From Candidatus Methanocomedens sp. (GTDB taxonomy: Archaea > Halobacteriota > Methanosarcinia > Methanosarcinales > Methanocomedenaceae), in contig PYCK01000074.1 in the NCBI GenBank assembly GCA_009649835.1, forward strand, positions 1 to 6,208: 6,208 bases of DNA, read 5' to 3'. Below, one piece after another: positions 1 through 4,826 of this stretch (position 1 is its first letter; each line of letters begins with the position of its first letter). Both the position numbers and the translations under genes were made by a program. Under the pieces are notes generated by a model. The model was not told where the DNA came from. It searched no databases and saw nothing but the letters and a program-made list of their open reading frames with translations.

Positions 1-34
1 GGTCCAGATCCAACAAACCTTCTGTTTATTCATT

Positions 35-50
35 CAAAATTAATATATAT
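35..50 (+). promoter_or_regulatory. candidate BRE/TATA promoter upstream of dtdA
   Basis: CAAAAT followed by TAATATATAT resembles an archaeal BRE plus TATA box. Transcription would start near 70-78 and leave a leader of about 105-115 bases before dtdA. The surrounding DNA is generally AT-rich, so chance matches are likely. A second candidate lies at 91-105. Seen in sequence only. Confidence 0.28.
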
Positions 51-90
51 GATAGTACATATATTTAGTAGTGTAACTTTTTTAATTGAT

Positions 91-105
91 AAATGTTAAT
101 ATACT
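91..105 (+). promoter_or_regulatory. alternative TATA-like element upstream of dtdA
   Basis: AAATG followed by TTAATATACT has the spacing and composition of a BRE/TATA pair. It would place a start site near 125-130, about 55 bases before the dtdA GTG. That leader would include the Shine-Dalgarno-like GGTGGTG at 138-144, which lies too far from position 183 to serve dtdA directly. Either this element or the one at 35-50 could be the real promoter; I cannot choose between them. Confidence 0.25.
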
Positions 106-182
106 TTATGCCACATTGAAACGTTTTCCAATTAAAAGGTGGTGTATCCGGAATATTATCAATACAGAGCAAAAACGAAAAA

Positions 183-1568
183 GTGACTATAATCATTTCT
201 AATGAGGACCCTGCCAGCCAGAACATAAGGGACATGCTGCAGCAGATCAGGGACTGGAAGTCTATAGAGGTTGATTGTGAAAAGGTCATTGCAGCCTTTG
301 AGTTCAAAAGGTTCAGGCTGGTGGAAATTGATGGACTGCATATCTACCAGGACGGGCTGGACAGGCAGCTGGAAGCATGTGGATTGGATTCGGATATTAT
401 AATCTTTGCTTCCAGGCACCGCAGTAAGGACGGGAGACAGATACTTACCGTGCATCCCACTGGCAATACGAAAGAGGCAAAGTTTGGAGGACATCCCATG
501 GAACTGGCTGCCGCTGCCCCCCAGGCAATGCGCTCCATCTTTTTGAATCTAAAGACCCTGGCAAAGAATGAGGATTTCGAGGTTACACTTGAAAGCACCC
601 ATCACGGTCCCAGTGATCTTGAAACGCCTTCCCTTTTTGTGGAAATAGGCAGTTCAGAGCAGGAATGGGTAGACCCTGTAGCAGGTGGCATTGTGGCAAA
701 TGCAATACTTATGATCGACAATGAAAATGTACCCGTGGCTGTTGGTTTAGGAGGCAACCATTACGCACCCAGGCAGACCAAGTTGATCGAGGAAACGGGT
801 GTGGCTTTCGGCCATATATTCCCCACATATAAACTGGACGACCTGGACGAAACACTCGTAAGACAGGCATTCGACCGGTCATGCGGGGATATTGCATACC
901 TGGACCGAAAATCCATGAATGCCAGGCAGCGTAACCGTCTTACTGAAATCATTGAGGGTTTAGGGTATGATGTATTGCGGGAGAGCGATATCAGGGAAAT
1001 GGACGGGGTACCGTGGCAGTTCTGCCTGGAGTTAAGGAAAAAGATGAACGATATCTGTCCTCAAGGAAGGACAAGGATTACGGAAAGTATCAAATCTGAC
1101 CTTAAGACGGCCTGTAAGAGCTGCGTTTGTCCCAAAGTGAAGGTGGCCACTATAAGCCCTGAATTGTTGCGTGAAGCTGAGAAAGTTGACAGGACAAAGC
1201 TTAGGAATTTCCTTGATACACACAGTATTGCTTATCTGGAACACAGAGACGGATCTTTCTCCCATACCATTATTGGAATCGACGACGATTGCGCCCGTCT
1301 TGTTGCAGAAGAACTCACAAATGAATGCATTAATATACTAAAAGAACACTACGCTATACGGTATGAAAAGGATGAGGGGATACTCTTCCTCATCACTAGT
1401 AAATTCAGTCCAGCGCTTGCCAGGGAACTTGGGATTATATCCGGACCTTTGTTTGGTGCATTGGCAAGGGGAGAGACAGTAACTGTTGATGACATGACAG
1501 TAAAGCCGGAAATGGTTTATGAAATTGTTGAAAAACCTATACGTGTTAAAAATATATATATTGATTAA
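183..1568 (+). CDS. dtdA: D-aminoacyl-tRNA deacylase (archaeal DTD2/GEK1 type) with long C-terminal extension
   Basis: Cytoplasmic enzyme that hydrolyses the ester bond of D-aminoacyl-tRNAs, recycling tRNA and keeping D-amino acids out of proteins. The 461-residue product carries the DTD2 family motifs in order: HPTGN at 91-95, ESTHHGP at 137-143, a FVEIGS strand near 152-157, and GLGGNHYAPR at 188-197. The family's metal- and substrate-binding histidines are expected in these motifs. The N-terminus (TIIISNEDPASQNI) matches the family start, and GTG at 183 is the first possible start in its open frame, so the start is well supported although no Shine-Dalgarno site sits at normal distance. The conserved core is usually about 270-280 residues; the last ~185 residues are an extension of the kind seen in some euryarchaeal homologues. 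The extension contains a Cys cluster (C311, C314, C316) and a GPLFGALARGE segment (421-431) resembling part of RNase Z. ftsZ follows after 21 bases, probably in the same transcript. Confidence 0.93.
   Translation: MTIIISNEDPASQNIRDMLQQIRDWKSIEVDCEKVIAAFEFKRFRLVEIDGLHIYQDGLDRQLEACGLDSDIIIFASRHRSKDGRQILTVHPTGNTKEAKFGGHPMELAAAAPQAMRSIFLNLKTLAKNEDFEVTLESTHHGPSDLETPSLFVEIGSSEQEWVDPVAGGIVANAILMIDNENVPVAVGLGGNHYAPRQTKLIEETGVAFGHIFPTYKLDDLDETLVRQAFDRSCGDIAYLDRKSMNARQRNRLTEIIEGLGYDVLRESDIREMDGVPWQFCLELRKKMNDICPQGRTRITESIKSDLKTACKSCVCPKVKVATISPELLREAEKVDRTKLRNFLDTHSIAYLEHRDGSFSHTIIGIDDDCARLVAEELTNECINILKEHYAIRYEKDEGILFLITSKFSPALARELGIISGPLFGALARGETVTVDDMTVKPEMVYEIVEKPIRVKNIYID
1548..1561 (+). promoter_or_regulatory. 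candidate internal TATA element for ftsZ inside the dtdA 3' end
   Basis: The last codons of dtdA (VKNIYI) are written as an A/T-only run with alternating TATATATA, resembling an archaeal TATA box. A start about 25 bases downstream (near 1578-1585) would give ftsZ a very short leader. The same composition could simply reflect the amino acids encoded, so this is a weak call. Confidence 0.28.
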
Positions 1569-1576
1569 ATAAAATT

Positions 1577-1581
1577 GAGGG
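1577..1581 (+). promoter_or_regulatory. ftsZ ribosome binding site
   Basis: GAGGG lies eight bases before the ATG at 1590, a normal archaeal Shine-Dalgarno spacing. It favours ATG 1590 over the in-frame TTG at 1575, which the site itself would overlap. Confidence 0.6.
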
Positions 1582-1589
1582 ATGAAAGG

Positions 1590-2699
1590 ATGGAGTCCAT
1601 CATTAAAGAGGCAATCACGCGGGCGGATATGGAAGGAAGGACACAGGCCATGAGACCAATGGTCGAACTTGGCCAGACTGATGCGGAACTGGAAGAGGTT
1701 CTTCAACATTTAAAGACGAATATCCGCGTGGTCGGTTGTGGAGGCGGTGGTTCAAATACCATCCAGAGGATGACCGAAGAGGGTATAACCGGGGCAGAAC
1801 TCTATGCATTGAATACAGATGCCCAGCATCTTTTACATGTTATGGTCGAACGCAAGATACTGATCGGCCAGAAGAAGACCAGGGGACTGGGTGCAGGCAG
1901 CCTGCCCCAGATCGGAGAGGATGCTGCAAAAGAGAGCGATAACGAAATACGGGCAGCCGTTGAAGGGGCCGACATGGTTTTTATCACTTGCGGATTAGGC
2001 GGTGGTACCGGTACGGGCTCAGCACCTGTTGTAGCAGAAGCTGCCAGGGCCGAGGGTGCACTGACAATAGCTGTGGTCACACTGCCATTCAGTGTTGAAG
2101 GGGCTATCAGGCGTAACAATGCCGAAGCAGGTCTTGAACGTCTCCGTGACGTGGCAGATACGGTCATCGTAGTTCCCAATGACAAGCTCCTTGAAGTTGT
2201 ACCAAGGTTGCCTTTGCAGGCAGCATTCAAGGTATCGGATGAGGTGTTGATGCGTGCGGTAAAAGGCATTACCGAACTAATTACCAAGCCCGGACTGGTC
2301 AACCTGGACTTTGCAGATGTGAGAACAGTAATGCAGAAGGGCGGAGTTGCCATGATCGGGCTCGGCGAGTCTGACAGCGAGGATAAAGCTGCCGAATCTG
2401 TACAAAAGGCACTGCGCAGTCCACTGTTGGATGTTGACATATCAGGGGCGACATCGGCACTTGTCAATGTTGTTGGCGGACCCGATATGACCATAGCTGA
2501 AGCCGAGAGTGTGGTTGAGGAGGTCTACGCCAAGATCGACCCCGAGGCCAGGTTGATCTGGGGTGCCCAGATAGATCCCGAACTTGAACATTCAATCCGT
2601 ACCATGCTTGTGGTCACAGGCGTGAAATCTGCACAGATCTATGGTAAAGGCAACGCCCGGAACATTACCAGTCGTTACGGCATTGATTTCGTGAAATAA
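1590..2699 (+). CDS. ftsZ: cell division GTPase FtsZ (FtsZ1 type)
   Basis: Tubulin-like GTPase that polymerises into the cytokinetic ring at mid-cell. In the 369-residue product the nucleotide-binding G1 loop GCGGGGSN is at 49-56, NTDAQ at 75-79, and the tubulin/FtsZ signature GGGTGTGSAP at 137-146. PFSVEGAIRRNNAEAGL follows at 166-182, and the synergy (T7) loop NLDFADV at 238-244 carries the catalytic aspartates D240 and D243. Every key residue for GTP binding and hydrolysis is present. The C-terminus ends soon after the core (GIDFVK) with no long linker or bacterial-type C-terminal anchoring peptide, as is usual for archaeal FtsZ. ATG 1590 is preferred because of the Shine-Dalgarno site and because the resulting start (MESIIKEAI) resembles FtsZ1 proteins beside secE in other euryarchaea. 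A TTG at 1575 would add five residues. FtsZ1 rather than FtsZ2 is inferred from the N-terminus and the neighbourhood. Confidence 0.96.
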   Translation: MESIIKEAITRADMEGRTQAMRPMVELGQTDAELEEVLQHLKTNIRVVGCGGGGSNTIQRMTEEGITGAELYALNTDAQHLLHVMVERKILIGQKKTRGLGAGSLPQIGEDAAKESDNEIRAAVEGADMVFITCGLGGGTGTGSAPVVAEAARAEGALTIAVVTLPFSVEGAIRRNNAEAGLERLRDVADTVIVVPNDKLLEVVPRLPLQAAFKVSDEVLMRAVKGITELITKPGLVNLDFADVRTVMQKGGVAMIGLGESDSEDKAAESVQKALRSPLLDVDISGATSALVNVVGGPDMTIAEAESVVEEVYAKIDPEARLIWGAQIDPELEHSIRTMLVVTGVKSAQIYGKGNARNITSRYGIDFVK

Positions 2700-2710
2700 T
2701 CACATGTTTA

Positions 2711-2735
2711 GATTGGCAGGAAATTCCTGTCAATC
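2711..2735. repeat. inverted repeat in the ftsZ-secE gap (terminator hairpin or operator)
   Basis: GATTGGCAGG at 2711-2720 and CCTGTCAATC at 2726-2735 are complementary over ten positions (nine Watson-Crick pairs and one G-T), separated by AAATT, whose ends can also pair. It begins 11 bases after the ftsZ stop and ends just before the putative secE promoter. As RNA it would form a stable hairpin at the ftsZ 3' end, followed by a short TTTT at 2744-2747, so it could end or protect that transcript. As DNA its symmetry would suit a dimeric regulator. The sequence does not decide between these. Confidence 0.6.
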
Positions 2736-2750
2736 GAAAGGTATTTTAAT
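2732..2750 (+). promoter_or_regulatory. candidate BRE/TATA promoter for secE
   Basis: CGAAAGG followed by TATTTTAAT fits the archaeal BRE/TATA pattern. It predicts transcription starting near 2770-2777, roughly 50 bases before the secE start codon. The element directly follows, and slightly overlaps, the inverted repeat at 2711-2735. A weaker alternative TATA (GATATAG) lies at 2785-2791. Confidence 0.4.
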
Positions 2751-2807
2751 CTTCAATCATACTTTGGGCTTGTTTTATCTAAACGATATAGTAATTGTTC
2801 CGTATAT

Positions 2808-2816
2808 GGGATGTGA
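2808..2816 (+). promoter_or_regulatory. secE ribosome binding site, supports TTG start
   Basis: GGGATGTGA differs at one position from the ideal GGAGGTGA complement of the 16S rRNA 3' end. It lies six bases before TTG 2823. The nearest in-frame ATG, at 2850, has no such site, which favours the rare TTG start. Confidence 0.6.
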
Positions 2817-2822
2817 AATCTA

Positions 2823-3020
2823 TTGGCAAAAGAACCTGCAAAAACACCGATGATACCGTTAAAGCTCAGTGAATACACCCGGATAATCAGGCTTACCCGC
2901 AAACCAACAAGAGAAGAATTCATTACAATTGCAAAAGTAGCAGGTGCAGGCATTTTGATCATTGGGGTTATGGGATTTATAATCTATTTCTTCCTTACCG
3001 AGATCCCAAAAATGGTGTGA
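2823..3020 (+). CDS. secE: preprotein translocase subunit SecE (Sec61 gamma type)
   Basis: Small membrane subunit that clamps the SecY/Sec61-alpha protein-conducting channel. The 65-residue product has a charged amphipathic cytoplasmic N-terminal part with the family pattern LxEYxRIIRLTRKPTREEF at about 15-33. One hydrophobic transmembrane segment follows at about 36-58 (IAKVAGAGILIIGVMGFIIYFF). Length and architecture match archaeal/eukaryotic Sec61 gamma rather than the three-span proteobacterial SecE. The start is TTG at 2823, backed by a good Shine-Dalgarno site; starting at ATG 2850 would remove nine residues but keep the conserved part. Its position between ftsZ and spt5 is the standard archaeal context. 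Confidence 0.93.
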   Translation: MAKEPAKTPMIPLKLSEYTRIIRLTRKPTREEFITIAKVAGAGILIIGVMGFIIYFFLTEIPKMV

Positions 3021-3024
3021 GTCA

Positions 3025-3040
3025 ACCAAAGTTTATTATA
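3025..3040 (+). promoter_or_regulatory. BRE/TATA promoter for spt5
   Basis: CCAAAG followed by TTTATTATA is among the best matches in the window to the archaeal BRE/TATA consensus. It lies just after the secE stop. The predicted start site is about 3056-3065, very close to the spt5 start, so the transcript would be nearly leaderless. This suggests spt5 and the downstream genes can be transcribed independently of secE. Confidence 0.5.
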
Positions 3041-3075
3041 TTAACTATACATTATGGGGCTAAGTGAACCGTCAC

Positions 3076-3549
3076 ATGAATGAGGATACAATCGGAGATA
3101 CTGAAATATATGTGGTGAAGACCACTGCCAACCAGGAGCGTTCGGTAGCAAATCTCATCGCGATGATGGCAGAGAAAGAGCATCTTAATATCATGGCCAT
3201 ACTCGCACCTGATGAGTTGAAAGGATATATACTGGTAGAAGCAAAATCGCCCGACATAGTGGAAGTGGCCATCCAGACCCTGCCGCATGCCCGTAGTCTG
3301 ATACGGGGAGCATCCACCCTTAAAGAGGTTGAACATTTCCTTACCCCGAAGACTGCTGTTGTAGGGATTACGGAAGGAAGTATAGTCGAACTCATCTCAG
3401 GTCCTTTCAAGGGTGAGAAGGCAAGGGTCAAGAGAGTGGACGAAACACATGAAGAGATTACAGTGGAACTCTTTGAGGCTATGGTACCTATACCTATCAC
3501 TGTTCGCGGTGACAATGTGAGGGTATTGAAACGAGAAGAGCAAGAATAG
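3076..3549 (+). CDS. spt5: transcription elongation factor Spt5 (archaeal NusG)
   Basis: Universally conserved elongation factor that binds the RNA polymerase clamp (with Spt4 in archaea), raises processivity, and through its KOW domain can contact the ribosome. The 157-residue product has an NGN domain at about 10-90, opening with the hallmark IYVVKTTANQERSVA (11-25) and including KGYILVEA (49-56). A KOW domain lies at about 98-152, with EGSIVELISGPFKGEKARV (100-118) as its core loop. This two-domain layout without bacterial inserts is typical for archaea. Two starts are possible: GTG 3064 (four residues longer) and ATG 3076. I prefer ATG because GTGA at 3064-3067 can act as a modest Shine-Dalgarno site eight bases before it. 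GTG 3064 would remain possible if the message is leaderless. uL11 follows after 45 bases. Confidence 0.94.
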   Translation: MNEDTIGDTEIYVVKTTANQERSVANLIAMMAEKEHLNIMAILAPDELKGYILVEAKSPDIVEVAIQTLPHARSLIRGASTLKEVEHFLTPKTAVVGITEGSIVELISGPFKGEKARVKRVDETHEEITVELFEAMVPIPITVRGDNVRVLKREEQE

Positions 3550-3582
3550 AATTAACGAGATCATTTATTCAAATAATAACCA

Positions 3583-3587
3583 GAGGA
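3583..3587 (+). promoter_or_regulatory. rpl11 ribosome binding site
   Basis: GAGGA lies seven bases before the ATG at 3595, normal spacing. The rest of the 45-base gap after spt5 is AT-rich. It shows no convincing TATA box, so rpl11 probably depends on the spt5 transcript. Confidence 0.55.
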
Positions 3588-3594
3588 ATAAAAA

Positions 3595-4071
3595 ATGGGC
3601 GATATAATCGAAGCATTAGTACCAGGTGGACAGGCAAATCCCGGTCCCCCGTTGGGTCCTGCCCTGGGACCGCTTGGCGTGAATATCAAAGAAATTGTGG
3701 ATAGTATCAATGAAAAGACTGCGGACTTTAACGGAATGCAGGTTCCTGTGAAAATAATCTTTGATGATAAAAAGAATTACAATATTGAAATTGGAACACC
3801 TCCTACCTCTGCATTGATATTGAAGGAATTAGGGCTGGAGAAGGGATCGGGTAATGCCGGGACAGAGAATGTAGGTAACCTGACCATTGAACAGGCAGCT
3901 AAGGTTGCCAGGATGAAACGTGATGGCCTGCTGTCCAGGAATTTTGAATCGGCTGTCAATGAGATTATCGGTTCCTGTATACCCATGGGTGTGACTGTAG
4001 AAGACATGGACCCAAGGGAAGCACAGGAGGCGGTAAAGGCAGGCAAGTTTAAGGATAAGCTGGAAGCCTGA
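3595..4071 (+). CDS. rpl11: 50S ribosomal protein uL11
   Basis: Binds the GTPase-associated region of 23S rRNA at the base of the stalk and takes part in factor-dependent GTP hydrolysis. In the 158-residue product the N-terminal domain begins with the proline-rich PGGQANPGPPLGPALGPLG (10-28), the most conserved part of the family. The C-terminal rRNA-binding domain runs from about residue 70 to 140 and ends with the GSCIPMGVTVED signature (126-137). A short archaeal tail follows (EAQEAVKAGKFKDKLEA). Length is normal for archaeal uL11. ATG 3595 has a GAGGA site at proper spacing. After the stop, a 113-base gap with its own promoter candidate separates it from rpl1. Confidence 0.97.
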   Translation: MGDIIEALVPGGQANPGPPLGPALGPLGVNIKEIVDSINEKTADFNGMQVPVKIIFDDKKNYNIEIGTPPTSALILKELGLEKGSGNAGTENVGNLTIEQAAKVARMKRDGLLSRNFESAVNEIIGSCIPMGVTVEDMDPREAQEAVKAGKFKDKLEA

Positions 4072-4081
4072 TTCCGGACAA

Positions 4082-4098
4082 CCGATAATTTAAAATAC
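4082..4098 (+). promoter_or_regulatory. candidate promoter for the rpl1-rpl10-rpl12 operon
   Basis: CCGATAAT followed by TTAAAATA fits the BRE/TATA pattern. A start about 25 bases on (near 4115-4122) would produce a leader of about 65 bases before rpl1. Separate transcription of L1-L10-L12 is established in several euryarchaea, which supports this element, although its TATA part is not a perfect match. Confidence 0.42.
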
Positions 4099-4108
4099 TT
4101 ATCACACA

Positions 4109-4127
4109 GTAGAAGGAACTCCTTTAC
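4109..4127 (+). other. small hairpin in the rpl11-rpl1 gap
   Basis: GTA-G-AAGG at 4109-4116 can pair with CCTTTAC at 4121-4127, giving seven pairs, one bulged G at 4112 and loop AACT. It lies at or just before the predicted start site of the rpl1 promoter. It would therefore be fully present only in read-through transcripts from rpl11. CTCC at 4119-4122 could alternatively pair with GGAG in the rpl1 Shine-Dalgarno site. Function unknown. Confidence 0.3.
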
Positions 4128-4131
4128 ACAA

Positions 4132-4175
4132 CCGTAGAAGATCAAGTGGTCGTTTGCGAAAGGCAAATACTACGG
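4132..4175 (+). promoter_or_regulatory. structured rpl1 mRNA leader, candidate L1 autoregulation site
   Basis: CCGTAG (4132-4137) and CTACGG (4170-4175) form a perfect six-pair closing stem, and the 3' strand covers the first two G residues of the rpl1 Shine-Dalgarno site GGGAGGA (4174-4180). Inside, GATC/GGTC (4140-4143 with 4148-4151) and GTTTGC/GCAAAT (4152-4157 with 4163-4168, loop GAAAG) can form two small hairpins. Autoregulation of the L1-L10-L12 operon by L1 binding its own mRNA is established in Methanococcus. A leader location has been reported for Archaeoglobus and halophiles. GCAAATAC before the 3' stem resembles GAAATAC of the L1 site in 23S rRNA. The usual asymmetric loop is only partly matched, so L1 binding is an inference. 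Confidence 0.42.
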
Positions 4176-4180
4176 GAGGA
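4174..4180 (+). promoter_or_regulatory. rpl1 ribosome binding site, sets the start
   Basis: GGGAGGA is a strong Shine-Dalgarno sequence about five bases before ATG 4185. It selects that ATG over the upstream in-frame GTG at 4146, which lies inside the structured leader. Its first two bases are paired in the leader stem. Confidence 0.75.
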
Positions 4181-4184
4181 TTAT

Positions 4185-4826
4185 ATGACATTTGAAGATA
4201 TATTAGAATCAGTAAAACAGGCGCTTGAGCAGGCGCCAGAGCGCAATTTTTCAGAAAGCGTAGACCTTGCTATTAACCTTAAAAATGTTGATATGAGCAA
4301 GCCTGAGAACCGTGTGGATGAAGAGATCATCCTTCCCAGCGGCCTGGGAAAATCTATTACGATTGCTGTTTTTGCTAAAGGTGATATTGCCCAGAGGGCG
4401 ACAAGTGCTGGCGCAGAGATGATATTAGACCCGGAAGAGATTGAAAGTCTGGGGGATGATAAGACAAAGGCACGTGAACTTGCTAATAATGTTGATTTTT
4501 TCATATCAGAAGTTGCTTACATGCCTTCCATTGCCAAGGCAATGGGACCTATCCTGGGACCGAGAGGCAAGATGCCCGAGCCGTTGACTCCTGATAAGAA
4601 CATTGAGGATATAGTTAATAAAGCCAAGAACGCAATCAGGGTGCGCAGTAAGGATCGGCTTTCATTCCATCTTCCAGTTGGACGCAGGGATATGGAACCT
4701 GAAGCACTGGCCCAGAATATCGAGTCAGTCGTATCCAGGATCGAGCACAAGATGGCAAGTGGCAAGCAAAATATCAAATCTATCTATGTCAAGACCACAA
4801 TGGGACCTGTAGTGAAGGTGATCTAA
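4185..4826 (+). CDS. rpl1: 50S ribosomal protein uL1
   Basis: Forms the L1 stalk at the E site of the large subunit, where it helps release deacylated tRNA; in methanogens it is also a translational repressor of its own operon. The 213-residue product shows the family features: an N-terminal helix with NFSESVDLAINLKNVD (21-36) and a KGDIAQRATSAGAE segment (65-78). The strongly conserved GPILGPRGKMPEPLTPDKNI follows at 121-140, then the return to domain I with NIKSIYVKTTMGPVVKVI at the end. Length is typical for archaeal L1. An upstream GTG at 4146 would add 13 residues (MVVCERQILREDY) unlike the family N-terminus, so ATG 4185 is preferred. The last three codons (K V I) also encode the rpl10 Shine-Dalgarno site. 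Confidence 0.97.
   Translation: MTFEDILESVKQALEQAPERNFSESVDLAINLKNVDMSKPENRVDEEIILPSGLGKSITIAVFAKGDIAQRATSAGAEMILDPEEIESLGDDKTKARELANNVDFFISEVAYMPSIAKAMGPILGPRGKMPEPLTPDKNIEDIVNKAKNAIRVRSKDRLSFHLPVGRRDMEPEALAQNIESVVSRIEHKMASGKQNIKSIYVKTTMGPVVKVI
4817..4823 (+). promoter_or_regulatory. rpl10 ribosome binding site inside the rpl1 end
   Basis: GGTGATC is a full-length match to the complement of the 16S rRNA 3' end. It is written within the last codons of rpl1, directly before the rpl1 stop and the adjoining rpl10 ATG. The layout favours translational coupling of the two genes. Confidence 0.75.

Noticed and set aside
1..30. Possible tRNA 3' end at the window edge (GGTCCAGATCC resembles a T-arm)
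   Set aside because: The loop lacks the TTC and the conserved A of a T-loop, only two stem pairs are visible, and no CCA-type acceptor end follows.
1..99. Open frame running in from the window edge to the TAA at 97-99
   Set aside because: AT-rich and hydrophobic with no recognisable motif, and two other frames also stay open for tens of bases. I cannot support a gene tail here.
1802..2494. Long open frame of 230 codons on the minus strand, antisense to ftsZ
   Set aside because: Its product is Ser/Thr/Ala-rich low-information sequence with no family motif, as expected from the complement of a well-coded gene. The + strand carries complete FtsZ motifs over the same span.
4146..4184. N-terminal extension of uL1 from GTG 4146
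   Set aside because: The 13 extra residues do not fit the family, there is no good Shine-Dalgarno site, and the region forms the structured leader. ATG 4185 has GGGAGGA at ideal spacing.
4220..4237. GGCGC/GCGCC hairpin 35 bases inside rpl1, at the place of the Methanococcus L1 regulatory site
   Set aside because: The stem is only five pairs and no outer stem flanks the required asymmetric loop. The sequence is also explained by coding Gln-Ala-Leu-Glu-Gln-Ala-Pro. The leader structure at 4132-4175 is the better candidate.
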